A stretch of 64,000 nucleotides of DNA, taken from positions 40,358,803 through 40,422,802 of the forward strand of contig OZ024836.1 of the NCBI GenBank assembly GCA_964016985.1, written 5' to 3'. The notes below the pieces were generated by a model. The model was not told the origin of the DNA, made no database searches, and worked only from the letters and a program-made list of their open reading frames with translations. The translations under genes and the position numbers were made by a program. How positions within the stretch are numbered: position 1 is the first letter of the stretch; every line of letters begins with the position of its first letter. Shown piece by piece: positions 51,544 through 61,689 of the stretch. Source of the stretch: Anodontia alba. Taxonomy: Eukaryota; Mollusca; Bivalvia; Lucinida; Lucinidae.

Positions 51544-51708
51544 GGGGATAACTGCATCAAATTTGTCATTTGGGGAGGTAAATTGGCAGTTTTACGGTCA
51601 CAAATTACGTTTTACGGCTCTGCTGACGCGTCGCCGTAAAACGAAATTTCCGACTGTAAAACTGCCAATTTACCTCCCCAAATGACAAATTTGAATGCAG
51701 TTATCCCC
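51544..51708. repeat. Foldback element with CpG-rich centre
   Basis: GGGGATAACTGCATCAAATT ... GAATGCAGTTATCCCC with arms of about 65 bp; inner GGCAGTTTTACGG / CTGTAAAACTGCC; the loop has TTTTACGGC...GCCGTAAAACG. The left flank 51331-51543 is also CpG-rich (AACGTCGC, CGACGTCATCACG) unlike most of the window. Confidence 0.88.
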
Positions 51709-51862
51709 TAAATATTTATTTTGATACCCCTTCCTGAAGCTGGGATTAACAATAACAACAATGGAAGTTTTCTTATAATTACTCAGATAAGCATCTTGAA
51801 TACCAAAGATATTATCCACGGCATGTATTCTGACGCAAAAACGAATCTCATTAGTACCCATA

Positions 51863-52650
51863 GGTTTTGGTGCAAAAGTAACACAAAATGTTCAGTTAAC
51901 CCTAGTCCTGCTGAACCCACATATGCCCAGTCTTTGCAGACAGTGTAGATCCAGATCAGAAGGCAAAAGTAACACAAAATGTTCAGTTAAGTTTTGGTGC
52001 AAAAGTAACACAAAATGTTCAGTTAAGTTTTGGTGGTAAAGTAACACAAAATGTTCAGTCATGATTTGGTGCAAAAGTAACACAAACTGTTCAGTTAAGT
52101 TTTGGTGCAAAAGTAACACAAAATATTCAGTTAAGTTTTCATGCAAAAGTAACACAAAATATTCAGTTAAGTTTCAGTACAAAAGTAACACAAAATATTC
52201 AGTTAAGTGTTGGTGCAAAAGTAAGGCAAAATATTCAATTAAGTTTCAGTGCAAAAGTAACACTAAATATTCAGTTAAGTTTTGGTGCAAAAGTAACACA
52301 AAATGTTCAGATAAGTTTTGGTGCAAAAGTAGCACAAAATGTTTAAGTTAAGTTTTGGTGCAAAAGTAACACAAAATATTCGTTTTAATGCAAAAGTAAC
52401 ACAAAATGTTCAGTTAAATTTTGGTGCAAAAGTAACACAAAATATTCAGTTTAGTTTTGGTGCAAAAGTAACACAGAATGTCCAGTTAAATTTTGGTGCA
52501 GAAGTAACACAAAATATTCAGTTAAGTTTGGTGCAAAAGTAACATAAAATGTTCAGATAAATTTTGGTGCAAAAGTAACATAAAATGTTCAGTTAAGTTT
52601 TGGTGCAAAAGTAACACAAAATGTTCAGTTAAGTAACACAAAATGTTCAG
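51863..52650. repeat. 36-bp minisatellite, about 21 units
   Basis: Unit TTTTGGTGCAAAAGTAACAC plus AAAATGTTCAGTTAAG. The period is 12 codons, so frames on both strands stay open for 66-96 codons (repeating FWCKSNTKYSVK or LTEHFVLLLHQN). Units differ mostly by point changes. Confidence 0.93.
51900..51962. mobile_element. Family A MITE fragment inside the minisatellite
   Basis: CCCTAGTCCTGCTGAACC follows the TTAA of a repeat unit (51896-51899) and continues to CAGTGTAGATCCAGATCAG, then returns to the repeat at GGCAAAAGTAAC. The right half is missing. Confidence 0.88.
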
Positions 52651-52654
52651 TTTA

Positions 52655-52990
52655 TGAACTTTTCTGGAGCTGTAACATAAACTGAGAAGTCCCAGGCTTG
52701 CTCATGTATCCACACTTTCTGACCAAGGTCTTCATTGCCAACATTATGTCTGAACCTTCTGCTAAATTTTCAACAAATAGAGAAGATACTCATCAAACAG
52801 TTCACATCTGGACCCATCATACCTCAGTGATCAAGAAACAGATCTGCAGTACAGTTCATATCAGGAATTTCCAAACTCAAGTGTACAAGCTTGCTGTGAG
52901 CTAATGCCATGGACCAAGATACAGAGACAGATAAATTGCCAGTGTTCAAATGACCATAGCTCAAGATTTTAGATTTTTTCATCTGAAAAT
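52655..52990. other. Unassigned sequence
   Basis: Non-repetitive-looking. A 68-codon frame (52698-52904) has no domain. Confidence 0.4.
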
Positions 52991-53165
52991 TAATGATATT
53001 TTTCTTACTTTCCACGAAACGCGTTTTGGGTACTTATTGGAAGTGCTTCAATGAGGTACTTCTGATGCCTCATCGAGGAACTTCTGAAGGGTACCAACAA
53101 CTTATGTTTTTGTGGAGAAAAAGAAAACTATTTGGTAGATAACCCTCTCTTAGCTGGAGCTATGG
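52991..53165. mobile_element. Family M5 MITE
   Basis: AATGATATTTTTCTTACTTT ... GGTACTTATTGGAAGTGC; the hairpin tip (TGAGGTACTTCTGATGCC) is duplicated; right end CTTAGCTGGAGCTATG. Confidence 0.72.
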
Positions 53166-53369
53166 ATGGTTTAGATTTTGGAGGCAGGGCACGACAAAAC
53201 CACAATAAGACTTGTTTAACAGACAGAACAGCTGTACATCCACCCAGTATGGCAAGGGTTCTGGCTCCGAGGTTAATGAAACTTTTTTCATACTCAGCTG
53301 AGCATAAAATTTGTCCTGCTAATAAATCAGAAATTAATAACAATTGCAAATTCTTTCTTGTTAAACATT

Positions 53370-53462
53370 GCTGAGCATGAAAATTACTCTACTAATAAAT
53401 ATGAAAATTCCAATATTGTTGGCATTTTCATATTTATTAGTAGAGAAAATTTCATGCTCAGC
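53370..53462. repeat. Foldback hairpin
   Basis: GCTGAGCATGAAAATTACTC ... CTACTAATAAATATGAAAAT on the left, with complements on the right; a diverged copy of the outer arm (CTCAGCTGAGCATAAAATTT) lies just upstream at 53296. The rest of 53166-53660 is unassigned. Confidence 0.78.
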
Positions 53463-53664
53463 TGAGTGAAGCATGAAAAGAGTTTTATAACCTTGGGGTC
53501 TGGTTTATCCCTCTTTGGATCGCCTGGAGACTGTAAAAGGCACTGGAGATCAGCGAAGACTCTGATCAGACTGCACGAATGCTCAGGCTGATCTGAGTCT
53601 TTGCTGGTCGCATAAGTCTTATTGTAGGTTTTGTTGTGCGCTGGCTCATTTTTCTTCTTCACTT

Positions 53665-53830
53665 ATTAAATGTGTAAAGGGGAGCAAATTCTTACCTTTT
53701 AGTGTAGACACCTTTTCATAAGGGAGACAAAACACAATTTTGAAAAATTTGCCTCCCCTGAAAAAAACAAAACAAAACAAAACCATTTTGACTGAGTTGC
53801 CTCCCCTGAAAGTGTATCTGTTCCCAGTAA
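53665..53830. mobile_element. Family O right half, partly duplicated
   Basis: GGGGAGCAAATTCTTACC ... AGTGTAGACACC, then TTGCCTCCCCTGAAA twice (53750, 53799) separated by an AAAACAAAAC run. Confidence 0.7.
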
Positions 53831-54102
53831 CGAGGCACAGTCATGTCATGGACTCCTGGGATTTTGCTTAGAACCCAAAGCATGTTTTTCTGAAGAAGAA
53901 AAATATACATATTTGTATCTCTAGAGTATCAAGTTTTCTGGAACAATGTGTGTAGATGTCTTTTCTTTGTTTTATTCATATTTTTTTTTTTAACTTTTTA
54001 AGCAGTTCTATAATATGTTATACATGCAAGCAAGCGATAACATGCATAAAGGGGAAAATCTAACTATAGAACACCAAAGGTCCAGATCAAGTAGTACTTT
54101 AA

Positions 54103-54307
54103 CCTTTGTCCTGCTGAATAAATTAAGATGCCATGCCCATTTTAAATTTTCAGCCAATCAGATACTTGATCCAGATTGTTGCTATAAATTCACATATTTT
54201 ATGGCAAACAGTGCAGATCCAGATCAGTTGGCTTCTTCAGAAGCCAACTGATCTGGATCTACAATGTTTGCAAAGGCAGGGTATATCCGGGTTCAGCAGG
54301 ACAAGGG
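54103..54307. mobile_element. Family A MITE, complete, reverse orientation
   Basis: TTAA at 54099-54102 and 54308-54311. CCTTTGTCCTGCTGAATAAA ... TTCAGCAGGACAAGGG. CAGCCAATCAG and stem GGCTTCTTCAGAAGCC intact; one of the best-preserved copies. Confidence 0.93.
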
Positions 54308-54410
54308 TTAACAGTCTGTTCAGGGCCTTTGTACCTTTGCGTACTGGTCTGAGCATTAGTTTATAAGCGTAAACAAAGGTTCCTTAATGCATAAATATGC
54401 AGAGGATTTG

Positions 54411-54590
54411 TTAAGGAAGAGTATTTAGTGATAATTCTGGGATAATGTTTCTTATTTTTCTATAAAAACATACGTCGAAAGTACTCATTAGAAGCACCTC
54501 ATTGAGGTGCTTCTAATGAGTATCCACAACATATGTTTTTATGGATAATTGGAGAAAATTATCCTGGAATTATCATCAAATACTCCTGAA
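54411..54590. mobile_element. Family M2 MITE, complete
   Basis: TTAAGGAAGAGTATTTAGTG ... CATCAAATACTCCTG. Core hairpin GCACCTCATTGAGGTGC. Confidence 0.85.
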
Positions 54591-54834
54591 CAATTCTTCT
54601 CAATAGGATCCAATATTTGATCTTCTAGTGTTAGAATTAATAGATCTAATATATCATGGAAAAAAAGACAGAACAAACAATTAATTAATAGGTCTGTATG
54701 AAAATATTGTGTATTAGAAAATGTTAGCATGTTGATGAGAAAATAATTTGTAAAACTTAATTCGTTAAACTAGTGCTTTTTTAGCTCTATTACATCTATG
54801 TGTTGGTGAGATGTTTGACTTAACCTTGACTTTA

Positions 54835-55042
54835 CCCTTGTCATGCTGAATAAATTAAGATGCCACACCCACTTCTAATTGTCAGCCAATTAGATTACTT
54901 GATCCAGATTGTTGATACAAATTCACTTACTTTAAATAGCAAACAATGCAGATCCAGATCAGTTGGCTTCTGAAGAAGCCAACTGATCTGGATCTACACT
55001 GTTTGCAAAGGCAGGGTATATGCGGGTGCAGCAGGACCAGGG
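54835..55042. mobile_element. Family A MITE, complete, reverse orientation
   Basis: Left flank TTTA, right TTAA (55043-55046). CCCTTGTCATGCTGAATAAA ... GCAGCAGGACCAGGG. CAGCCAATTAG; stem GGCTTCTGAAGAAGCC. Confidence 0.9.
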
Positions 55043-55170
55043 TTAATTTTTGTCATATCACTGTTGCTTTTTTAATGCTTAGCATGCTGGGGGGGGGTGG
55101 TCGGGTGGTGCGAAGGTGTCGTGTATCTTATGTCACCGGGGCGTCTAACTGATATTGGCTTACAGTTGGG

Positions 55171-55382
55171 CAAGGCCTGCTATCCTTGTAGCAGGTAAGG
55201 GTAGAGGGGGAATGTTTTTATTTCTTCTGTTTCTTCACTTTCGTTCCTGTTCCTCTTTCTTCCTTGTTCCTCTCTTTCATCTCTTCGACTATCTCTTCTA
55301 TCACTCTTCTCCCTTTCTCTGGGAGACGACACAAAATGACCCACAAGGGTTGATGTGTCGTTAAACCCCAACACAATCAATT
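55171..55382 (+). mobile_element. S2 repeat, most complete copy
   Basis: CAAGGCCTGCTATCCTTGTA, GGGTAGAGGGGGAATG, C/T-rich tract, CTCTGGGAGACGACAC, GGGTTGATGTGTCGTT and tail AAACCCCAACACAATCAA. A G left-end trace with a G run is at 55073-55100. Confidence 0.75.
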
Positions 55383-55383
55383 A

Positions 55384-55571
55384 GCATGCTGGGTAAAAAT
55401 TTCAGCAAATGGCATTTTGAAATATTTTTTCTTATTTTCCCCAGAAATTAGACTTTGATATTCCATGCCAATCGTCTCCTAAGAAAACAATTGTCAAAGC
55501 TTGTTCTTGGGAAAATAAGTAAAATACAATCAATTTGTCATCTGCTGAATTTGCCCAGAAAGTGGTAAAAG
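55384..55571. mobile_element. Family G MITE
   Basis: AGCATGCTGGGTAAAAATTT ... ATTCCATGCCAATCGTCTCC ... GCCCAGAAAGTGGTAAAAG before TTAA (55572-55575). Confidence 0.78.
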
Positions 55572-55575
55572 TTAA

Positions 55576-56309
55576 ATAAATCACATTACCCTTAAGGCTT
55601 ACCCTTAGCCTGCTAGAAAAAAAATGAATCAAGCCTGTACCAGGGGGTACCTCTACTCGAGAAGTCATTACTCCCTTAATTTTGCCTCGAATTACATGGA
55701 ATTTTCACATACAATTTGCCAATCATAGATGGCCATTTTACCGGAGAAGGGATGATCACGTGACTAGAAAGTCGCGTGTAAACTGGGAACCGTTTAAGAC
55801 ACTTAAAAAAAAAAGTTACAAGAGACCAGCACCTACTGTGTACTGTTGCAAATGAAACAAATGACATACAAAGGTTCTACTGTTATTCCTACTTCTTCCT
55901 CATTGGTAGTGAGTGCTGAAATTAATGGCAGCTTGAAATTTGGTATTCTTGGTCTTTTTTAGTGGGGGTAAAATCCAGCACCTGACTGTCTAATGAAAAG
56001 TGGCATGTTTGTATGAAAGTAGGTTCACTCCTGTATGAGAACACTTGCTCTGAAGGGTTGCATGTGGTATATAGTAAGTATGACAGGCTTTAGAGTTTGC
56101 AGCCTAAGGGTTAAATTCTTTTACTCCACATGTCCATGTACATGTGTGGTCTGGTCAAGACATATAGGTAGTTCTCAAAAGTTTCCGATAAGTAGTACCC
56201 CTTTGGGCATACAGGGATAGTGATTACCCAGATCAGCTTGCACATCTAGGCAGTCTAGTTAGGCCTTCATGATCCTCTTACAAAACCATTGGATGCTGTA
56301 AAATGTATC
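55576..56309. other. Unassigned sequence
   Basis: No recognised family except a distant core-like hairpin at about 56205-56280 (GGCATACAGGGATAGTGATT ... CTTCATGATCCTCTTAC). Short open frames of 60-78 codons have no domain. Confidence 0.45.
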
Positions 56310-56677
56310 TACCATATTCTACCTAATTACCGCACCGTGCGCTTAGGTTTTTCAAAATTGCTGGGACAACTGTGGTAAAATATGTATCCACCTATACTAA
56401 GGGTACATGTTAAAAAGATCAGTGGAGGACTACTCAAATGATGCTTATGCGATGTTTTTGTGTGTGTATGTGTGTGTTTTTCCCTGATTTTCTTTAAAGC
56501 ATATATTGTGGGTACTCATTTGAATTGCATCAACAAATTGATGCAATTCAAATGGGTACCCACAACATATGCCTTTATAAAGAAGACAAAAAGTACACTG
56601 GCTGTAACCTGAAGACTATGGAATTATTTGACTGTACACTTGTAGGGGTATGTGCTGTAATTAGGTTGAATATGGTA
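56310..56677. mobile_element. Family M4 MITE, best-preserved copy
   Basis: TACCATATTCTACCTAATTA at the left, TAATTAGGTTGAATATGGTA at the right. Sub-arms AAGGGTACATGTTAAA / TGTACACTTGTAGGGGTA. Centre GAATTGCATCAACAAATTG / ATGCAATTC, with GTGGGTACTCATTTGAAT core. Confidence 0.9.
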
Positions 56678-57256
56678 TATATAGCAAAGGCTTGTATCAA
56701 CTTGTGTGACATTGCTGGCTGACCCATATCTTTACTATTTGCATATACACTGAAGACACTGTTTCTAATGGTGCAGCTCAAATTTATTATCTGGGCAAAC
56801 TTAACCGGACTAGACTGTAAACATGTGCAGTTTTGTCTGATAATGCTTGGGTTTCTAATACACAGAGGCAGGCTTTTCTGTGATGTTGTTCAATTTGAAG
56901 TGTAAAGCACCATGAAAAGTGTAATAGACATTCTAAAGTATTCCTCATGACTACCCATATTAATAAAATATCAAAATTTCTTCACTGAAAAAAAAATGCT
57001 TTATCGAGAGACACATTAAGCTTTATGGAGAAATAAGAAACAGCTTGCATCTCACCTGCTTTGATGCATAAACTGACTGAAATTACTTATTAGCGGGTTG
57101 GTTTGTTACAAATCGACTCCTAGTTGAAATACTTTTAAATATACCCAGTATGTAAAAAGATAATTTTTTTTGCCTGCAGAGCTTAAAACATCACACTGAT
57201 CATTCAGGCCAGTGGGGAATTAAGGTTCTCATGTATTTCAGACCAAACACTTCAGT
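56678..57256. other. Unassigned sequence
   Basis: AT-rich without gene or family; one M-type arm trace (ATGGAGAAATAAGAAACAG) near 57018. Confidence 0.45.
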
Positions 57257-57257
57257 T

Positions 57258-57530
57258 GTGGGCCCCCGTAGCCTAGTGGATAGGAGAGTTGACTCTTAAT
57301 CCATTAGGTTTCTCACCGCTGTGGTTCGAGCCTCGCTTGGGTCACATGTGGGAAAACCAAGTTCTGCTTACGGATGGTCAGGTGGTTTTTCCCTGGGTTC
57401 TCTGGTCATTAACATACCTGTCAATCATACATCTTGGGACTCAGCAGGTCTACAGAGATCAGATATAGTATCAGCTGGCAACAAGTCTCTAGATAAGACA
57501 TTTTTGTCAGTTATAAGCTTTTAATATTTT
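57258..57530 (+). mobile_element. tRNA-Lys-derived SINE
   Basis: 57258-57333 resembles a tRNA: A box TAGCCTAGTGG, anticodon-arm GACTCTTAATCC as in tRNA-Lys(CUU), B box GGTTCGAGCC. The 3' acceptor strand is absent and a unique body follows (TGGTCAGGTGGTTTTTCCC ... GCTGGCAACAAGTCTC), so it is a SINE, not a tRNA gene. The right limit is approximate. Confidence 0.7.
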
Positions 57531-57631
57531 TCTTATTGTATTGTTATTGGACTGCAAAAAATTGTAAGCTGATCCAATACTGGACTGTTTAGGTATGATT
57601 AGATACTCGGTTTTGGCCCAGATAGTATTAA

Positions 57632-57837
57632 CCCTTGTCATGCTGAATAAATTAAGATGACACACCCACTTCTAATTGTAAACCAATCAGATTACTTGAT
57701 CCAGGTTATTGATATAAATTCACATACTGAATGGCAATCAGTGCTGATCCAGATTAGTTGGTTTCTTCAGAAGCCAACTGATCTGGATCTACACTGTTTA
57801 CAAAGGCAGGATAGATCCGGGCTCAGCAGAACAAGGG
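57632..57837. mobile_element. Family A MITE, complete, reverse orientation
   Basis: TTAA at 57628-57631 and 57838-57841. CCCTTGTCATGCTGAATAAA ... CAGCAGAACAAGGG. AACCAATCAG; stem GTTTCTTCAGAAGCC. Confidence 0.9.
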
Positions 57838-57909
57838 TTAACTTGTTTTGTTGATATTTTGTTTTTGTTTGTAAAAAATATTTTCTTTTCAAATTATATT
57901 ACTAAAATA

Positions 57910-58318
57910 GCCCTAAGTATTGGGACAGACAGGCTTGACAAGCAGTGTGGAACCAGAACAGATGCCACAGAATACTGCATCTGATCAGGGTCTACTCTGT
58001 TTGCCACCCATACAGCAGTTTTTAACCCTTGTCCTGCTGAACGGATATACTCTGCCTTAGCAAACAGTGTAGGTCCAGATCAGTTGGCTTCCGAAGAAGC
58101 CAACTGATCTGGATCTGCACTGTTTGCAATTTAGTATTTGAATTTGTATTAACAACCTGGATCAAGTAGTCTGATTGGCTGAGAATTAGAAGTGGATGTG
58201 GCATCTTAATTTATTCAGCATGACAAGGGTTAAGACACATAAACATGTAGTAAAATGGATTTGTTCAAATTTTAGGACAAGTATGGTTAAGATTTAAGAT
58301 ATCCCAATCTTTAGGGTA
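57910..58318. mobile_element. Family F MITE split by a family A MITE
   Basis: GCCCTAAGTATTGGGACAG, core AAGCAGTGTGGAACCAG ... GGTCTACTCTGTTTGCC; the right part resumes at 58230 with AACATGTAGTAAAATGG and ends TATCCCAATCTTTAGGGTA. Confidence 0.85.
58026..58229. mobile_element. Family A MITE nested in F
   Basis: TTAA at 58022-58025 and 58230-58233. CCCTTGTCCTGCTGAACG ... TTCAGCATGACAAGGG; stem GGCTTCCGAAGAAGCC. Interrupted F copies elsewhere read a single T(T)TA-type sequence at this point, fitting a TTAA duplication. Confidence 0.93.
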
Positions 58319-58892
58319 AATATGGTAACTGCTAACTACCCTAGATAGGAGAAATTAGCCCACAAATGTGCAGAGAGATCCCAGATGTGCCTGCATAGCC
58401 ACAAAGAAATGGGGGCTAGTACTCTTAAAGACAGGATTTTCAAACCGAGGTGTCTGGTTCCCAGTACAGGGAATATTTTACCTGTACAGGTAAAGGTGTG
58501 AATTTATTTTAGCCAATCAGTGGACTAGAAATACCATACATGGTAATTCTGTTGGTTGACTGGAGATGTTACCTCCTTAAGAACAAGAGATAGAATGACA
58601 CTGTCTGACTGACTCATCAGATTTTTAGCACTACCAGGCAACTGAGTCACATAGAGGCAGTGCCGAATGGTACTGTGGAACTTAATCCTCTTTTTATAGT
58701 GCACTCCTGTTTTTAAAAGAAAAAATTGTGTTGATGTGTTGCACCCACTCATCCTAAACGGATGTCTGATCCATTGATCAGACTGCACAGATGCATAGGC
58801 TGATCTGGGACTTTGTTGTCTGCATTAACCCGATGAGCCCTTTATTAGTACAGTAGTAACTAAACCTGTGAAACTCATTAATCATCATTACA
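58319..58892. other. Unassigned sequence
   Basis: An 87-codon minus-strand frame (58525-58788) has no domain. Core-like fragments at 58365-58415 and 58772-58825 (GACTGCACAGATGCATAGGC). Confidence 0.4.
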
Positions 58893-59160
58893 AAAACACG
58901 CCTATTCAAATATATTGAAAATTTTACAACCAAACAAGGAAATATTTCAGATAAAAATTCTGATAGTTTTCATATTCCTGCTCAAAATATAGATTGTGGG
59001 TACTCATTAGAACCACCTCAGTGAGCCAGTTCTAATGAGTACCCACAATCTGTGTTTTTAGCAAAATGAGAAAAATAATGTACACCCCTGTAAATCCCAG
59101 TTTTATCCTATATGAAAGTGGGGTTTAAGGGGAACATAATTATATATGTTTTCGTGAGGA
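58893..59160. mobile_element. Family M3 MITE, nearly complete
   Basis: AAAACACGCCTATTCAAATA ... GTGGGTACTCATTAGAACC / GGTTC-type complement ... AAAGTGGGGTTTAAGGGG ... ATATATGTTTTCG. Confidence 0.82.
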
Positions 59161-59334
59161 CTGCCATTTTGAAGTTTACAGTGAGAAAAAAAGAACAACA
59201 AAAAACTCCCAAGATCCTCTGTACATGTAGGCCCAGGCCACACCCTATGCATATAATCTACAAACTGTATGCAGTTTTGCTATCTGATTGCAGATGCAGG
59301 AGTTGCAACTATGAATCCCAGCTCTACCACATTA

Positions 59335-59550
59335 TTTTCATGTGATTGATCATGAAATAATTTCTGCTGTCATTCTCTCACTCCTGTGGATCCAAGAAAA
59401 TCAACTGTTGGTTATATGCAAACGTTTGTACACAAACTACTAGTTACAGGACTAAGCCTGCACAGCAAATGTGTGAGTTGGTTAATTGACCAGCTCAAAA
59501 AATGACCTTAACAGTGTTGATTGAGCTGAAAAATTCCAATTCAAATCTTT
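59335..59550 (+). mobile_element. SINE, old left-truncated copy
   Basis: TGATTGATCATGAAATAATT, GTCATTCTCTCACTCCTG, GGACTAAGCCTGCACAGC, tail GTTGATTGAGCTGAAAAATT. Strongly diverged from 50848. Confidence 0.65.
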
Positions 59551-59699
59551 TTCTCTGTAGTGTATTGTATGTAGGTGATGTACAGTAATTGATTTTCACA
59601 AGAAGGCTTCATTTTATTATTTGCTTGCAAACTATCACACACTATTGTTGTAAAAATGTTTCTATAGAGTCAGTGACAGAATTGTGCCATTTTTTTAAC

Positions 59700-60107
59700 C
59701 CTTAAAAGTGCTAATCACAACTGCAACAGACAACACTTTGCAATGTTTTTTAATCATTTTTCAGAGAAAATAAGGCTTGACATTTCATGTGAATCATCTG
59801 CTAGGCAGCAGTTTCCCATGAAATGTCAAGCCTTATTTTATAAAAAAAAAAAAAATAAATAAATAAAAAATCATCAGTCATCTGCTTAACTTGCGCAGAA
59901 AATGGTAAAGATTAAAGCATTAAGCAAAATTGAAATAAGCAACAGTCTATTTTTTTTTTTTTTTTTAAATTATTTTTCAGAGAAATTAAGGCTTCACTTT
60001 TAAGTAGACATTAATTTCATATGAAATATCAAGCCTTATGCCTCTGAAAAAACAACAACAACAAGAAAATGTTGTTTGCTGCCGTTGATAAGCACACTCT
60101 TTAAGGG
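59700..60107. mobile_element. Two tandem family H MITEs
   Basis: 59700-59912: CCCTTAAAAGTGCTAATCAC ... TTGACATTTCATGTGAATCA, CTGCTAGGCAGCAG centre, ATGAAATGTCAAGCC. 59913-60107: AGCATTAAGCAAAATTG ... AAGCCTTATGCC ... GATAAGCACACTCTTTAAGG. Confidence 0.75.
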
Positions 60108-60303
60108 CTAATTTAGTACCAGTAGTAAATCAGTAGTAAATTAGTATTGTGCTTGGTCATATTCTTGTCTTGTGATTATAGATGATGATATTCTTGTTTG
60201 TGTCAGACCTCAGAAATTCAGCTTTAATCTGCTGAATTTAAATACCAGCAAATGGCATTTTGAAATACTTTTCACAGACTATAGGGCTTGACATTTTGTA
60301 CAG

Positions 60304-60470
60304 ATCATAACTCAGATAAGAGGGAATACGAAGAAATATTTTATTACATATATTGTGGGAACTCTTCAGAGTGCTTTTAATGAGTACCCACAACATTATA
60401 TTGTCTTGGATAAATAAGAAAAATATCAACATTTTTGGTTGGAAAAAAAAAATGTACCCTATCTGGGAAA
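60304..60470. mobile_element. Family M5 MITE
   Basis: CATAACTCAGATAAGAGGG ... ATATTGTGGGAACTCTTCAG ... TAATGAGTACCCACAACAT ... TACCCTATCTGGG. Confidence 0.7.
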
Positions 60471-60655
60471 AAAAAAAAATAAATCTGAGACACATCTCTT
60501 GATAAAGTGTTTTTTTGTTGTTGTTTTTTTTTTCAAACAAAAGCATGTATATTTGCTTATTTTTGTTAAGCTTCAGTGACTCAAACATGTTTGGGACCAT
60601 GGAAATTTGTTCGAGACATAGGTAGTTTGAGCCACTAATGTGAATCAAAGCACCA

Positions 60656-60888
60656 GGGCCCAGTTGTTCAGCTGATTAGCTTAACAAGCTCGTTAGTGGT
60701 CAGAATGTTAACTGTTCTAGCAGGTACAATATCTAACTCACAGGTATTTTTCTGAAAAAAAAATGTGAGTAGTGCAAAAGCTACTCACATTTTTTCAGCA
60801 AAAATATTAGTGTATATGCCATATTTAATGTTCAAAGTTTTAACAATACATTAACTAATGATGTTATTAATTTTGAACAACTGAGCCC
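60656..60888. mobile_element. Family I MITE nested in N
   Basis: GGGCCCAGTTGTTCAG ... TTTTGAACAACTGAGCCC, central GTGAGTAGTGCAAAAGCTAC hairpin. Confidence 0.85.
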
Positions 60889-61026
60889 AGATCAGGAGAC
60901 AAAGGGGGATAATTTATGGATGTCTGTTTAATCTTCTGTAAAGTAATGGCATGTTGAGTGTACTTATTTGCATCACCTTATTGAGGAGATTCTGGTGAGT
61001 ACACACAAGATTGAATAAAAAACAGA

Positions 61027-61208
61027 ACTCTATTTTTCATATTCCTGCCCAAAACACAGATTGTGAGTACTCGTTAGAATCGGCTTGCCTTGCCCACAAT
61101 CTATGTTTTTCAGCAGAAATAAGAAAAATAATGTTTACCCCTGTAAACTCCAGTTTTACTATATAAAAATGGGGTTTAAGGGATCAAAATTATATCGGCA
61201 TTTTTCCA
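61027..61208. mobile_element. Family M3 MITE, right part, nested in N
   Basis: TTTTCATATTCCTGCCC, GTGAGTACTCGTTAGAATC, then CCCACAATCTATG and AAAATGGGGTTTAAGGGATC. The left arm is missing. Confidence 0.72.
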
Positions 61209-61302
61209 TGTTTTTTGAGAATTATCTAGGGACTCAAAAGCGAGTTTGAATCAGCCATGGTAAGTGAGCCATGAGAGTTTGAGTCACCGAATTTTTTACT
61301 GT

Positions 61303-61689
61303 ATTGTGGTACTTATGAGTAGTATCTCACAGAGCCACTTCTGATAAGTACCTAAACATATTTACATGGGAAATAAGAAAAATATTTATTTGGATACCCA
61401 CAATATCTAGTGGTGTGAATGTTTCAAATGGTTGTGACATACCAAATAAGTCCTCTCCTTCGAGATGATACACAGGAATTTACGTCAAGCTTCATGGCTC
61501 CATACACAACATACCATTATTACACAAGTACAGAAGATTGAAAAGATATACCTAAATTATATCCATTTGCCTTCTACCCTGGCGATATGATTAACCCTCA
61601 GTTGCTTGAACTACCCATGATTAGAACAAGTTTATATGGTTCCAAGGATGTTTGAGTTATTGAGATTCAACTGTATAAGGGAGTATCGA
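61303..61689. other. Spacer with M and N fragments
   Basis: An M half (GTACCTAAACATATTTACAT, about 61345) and an N end in reverse at 61597-61676 (GATGTTTGAGTTATTGAGAT then TCAACTG). No gene. Confidence 0.5.

Larger units (their letters stand above)
60569..61302. mobile_element. Family N MITE with two nested elements
   Basis: Left CAGTGACTCAAACATG and GGAAATTTGTTCGAGACATA; centre GTTGAGTGTACTTATTTGC ... GGTGAGTACACAC; right GGGACTCAAAAGCGAGTTTG ... GTTTGAGTCACCG. Carries an I element and an M3 fragment. Confidence 0.75.

Noticed and set aside
51863..52650. CRISPR array or repeat protein in the 36-bp repeats
   Set aside because: Units are contiguous with no unique spacers, the host is an animal, and open frames on both strands follow from a period divisible by three.
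57258..57333. tRNA-Lys gene
   Set aside because: A and B boxes and an anticodon-like arm are present, but the 3' acceptor strand does not pair with the 5' end and a repeat body follows; it is a SINE head.
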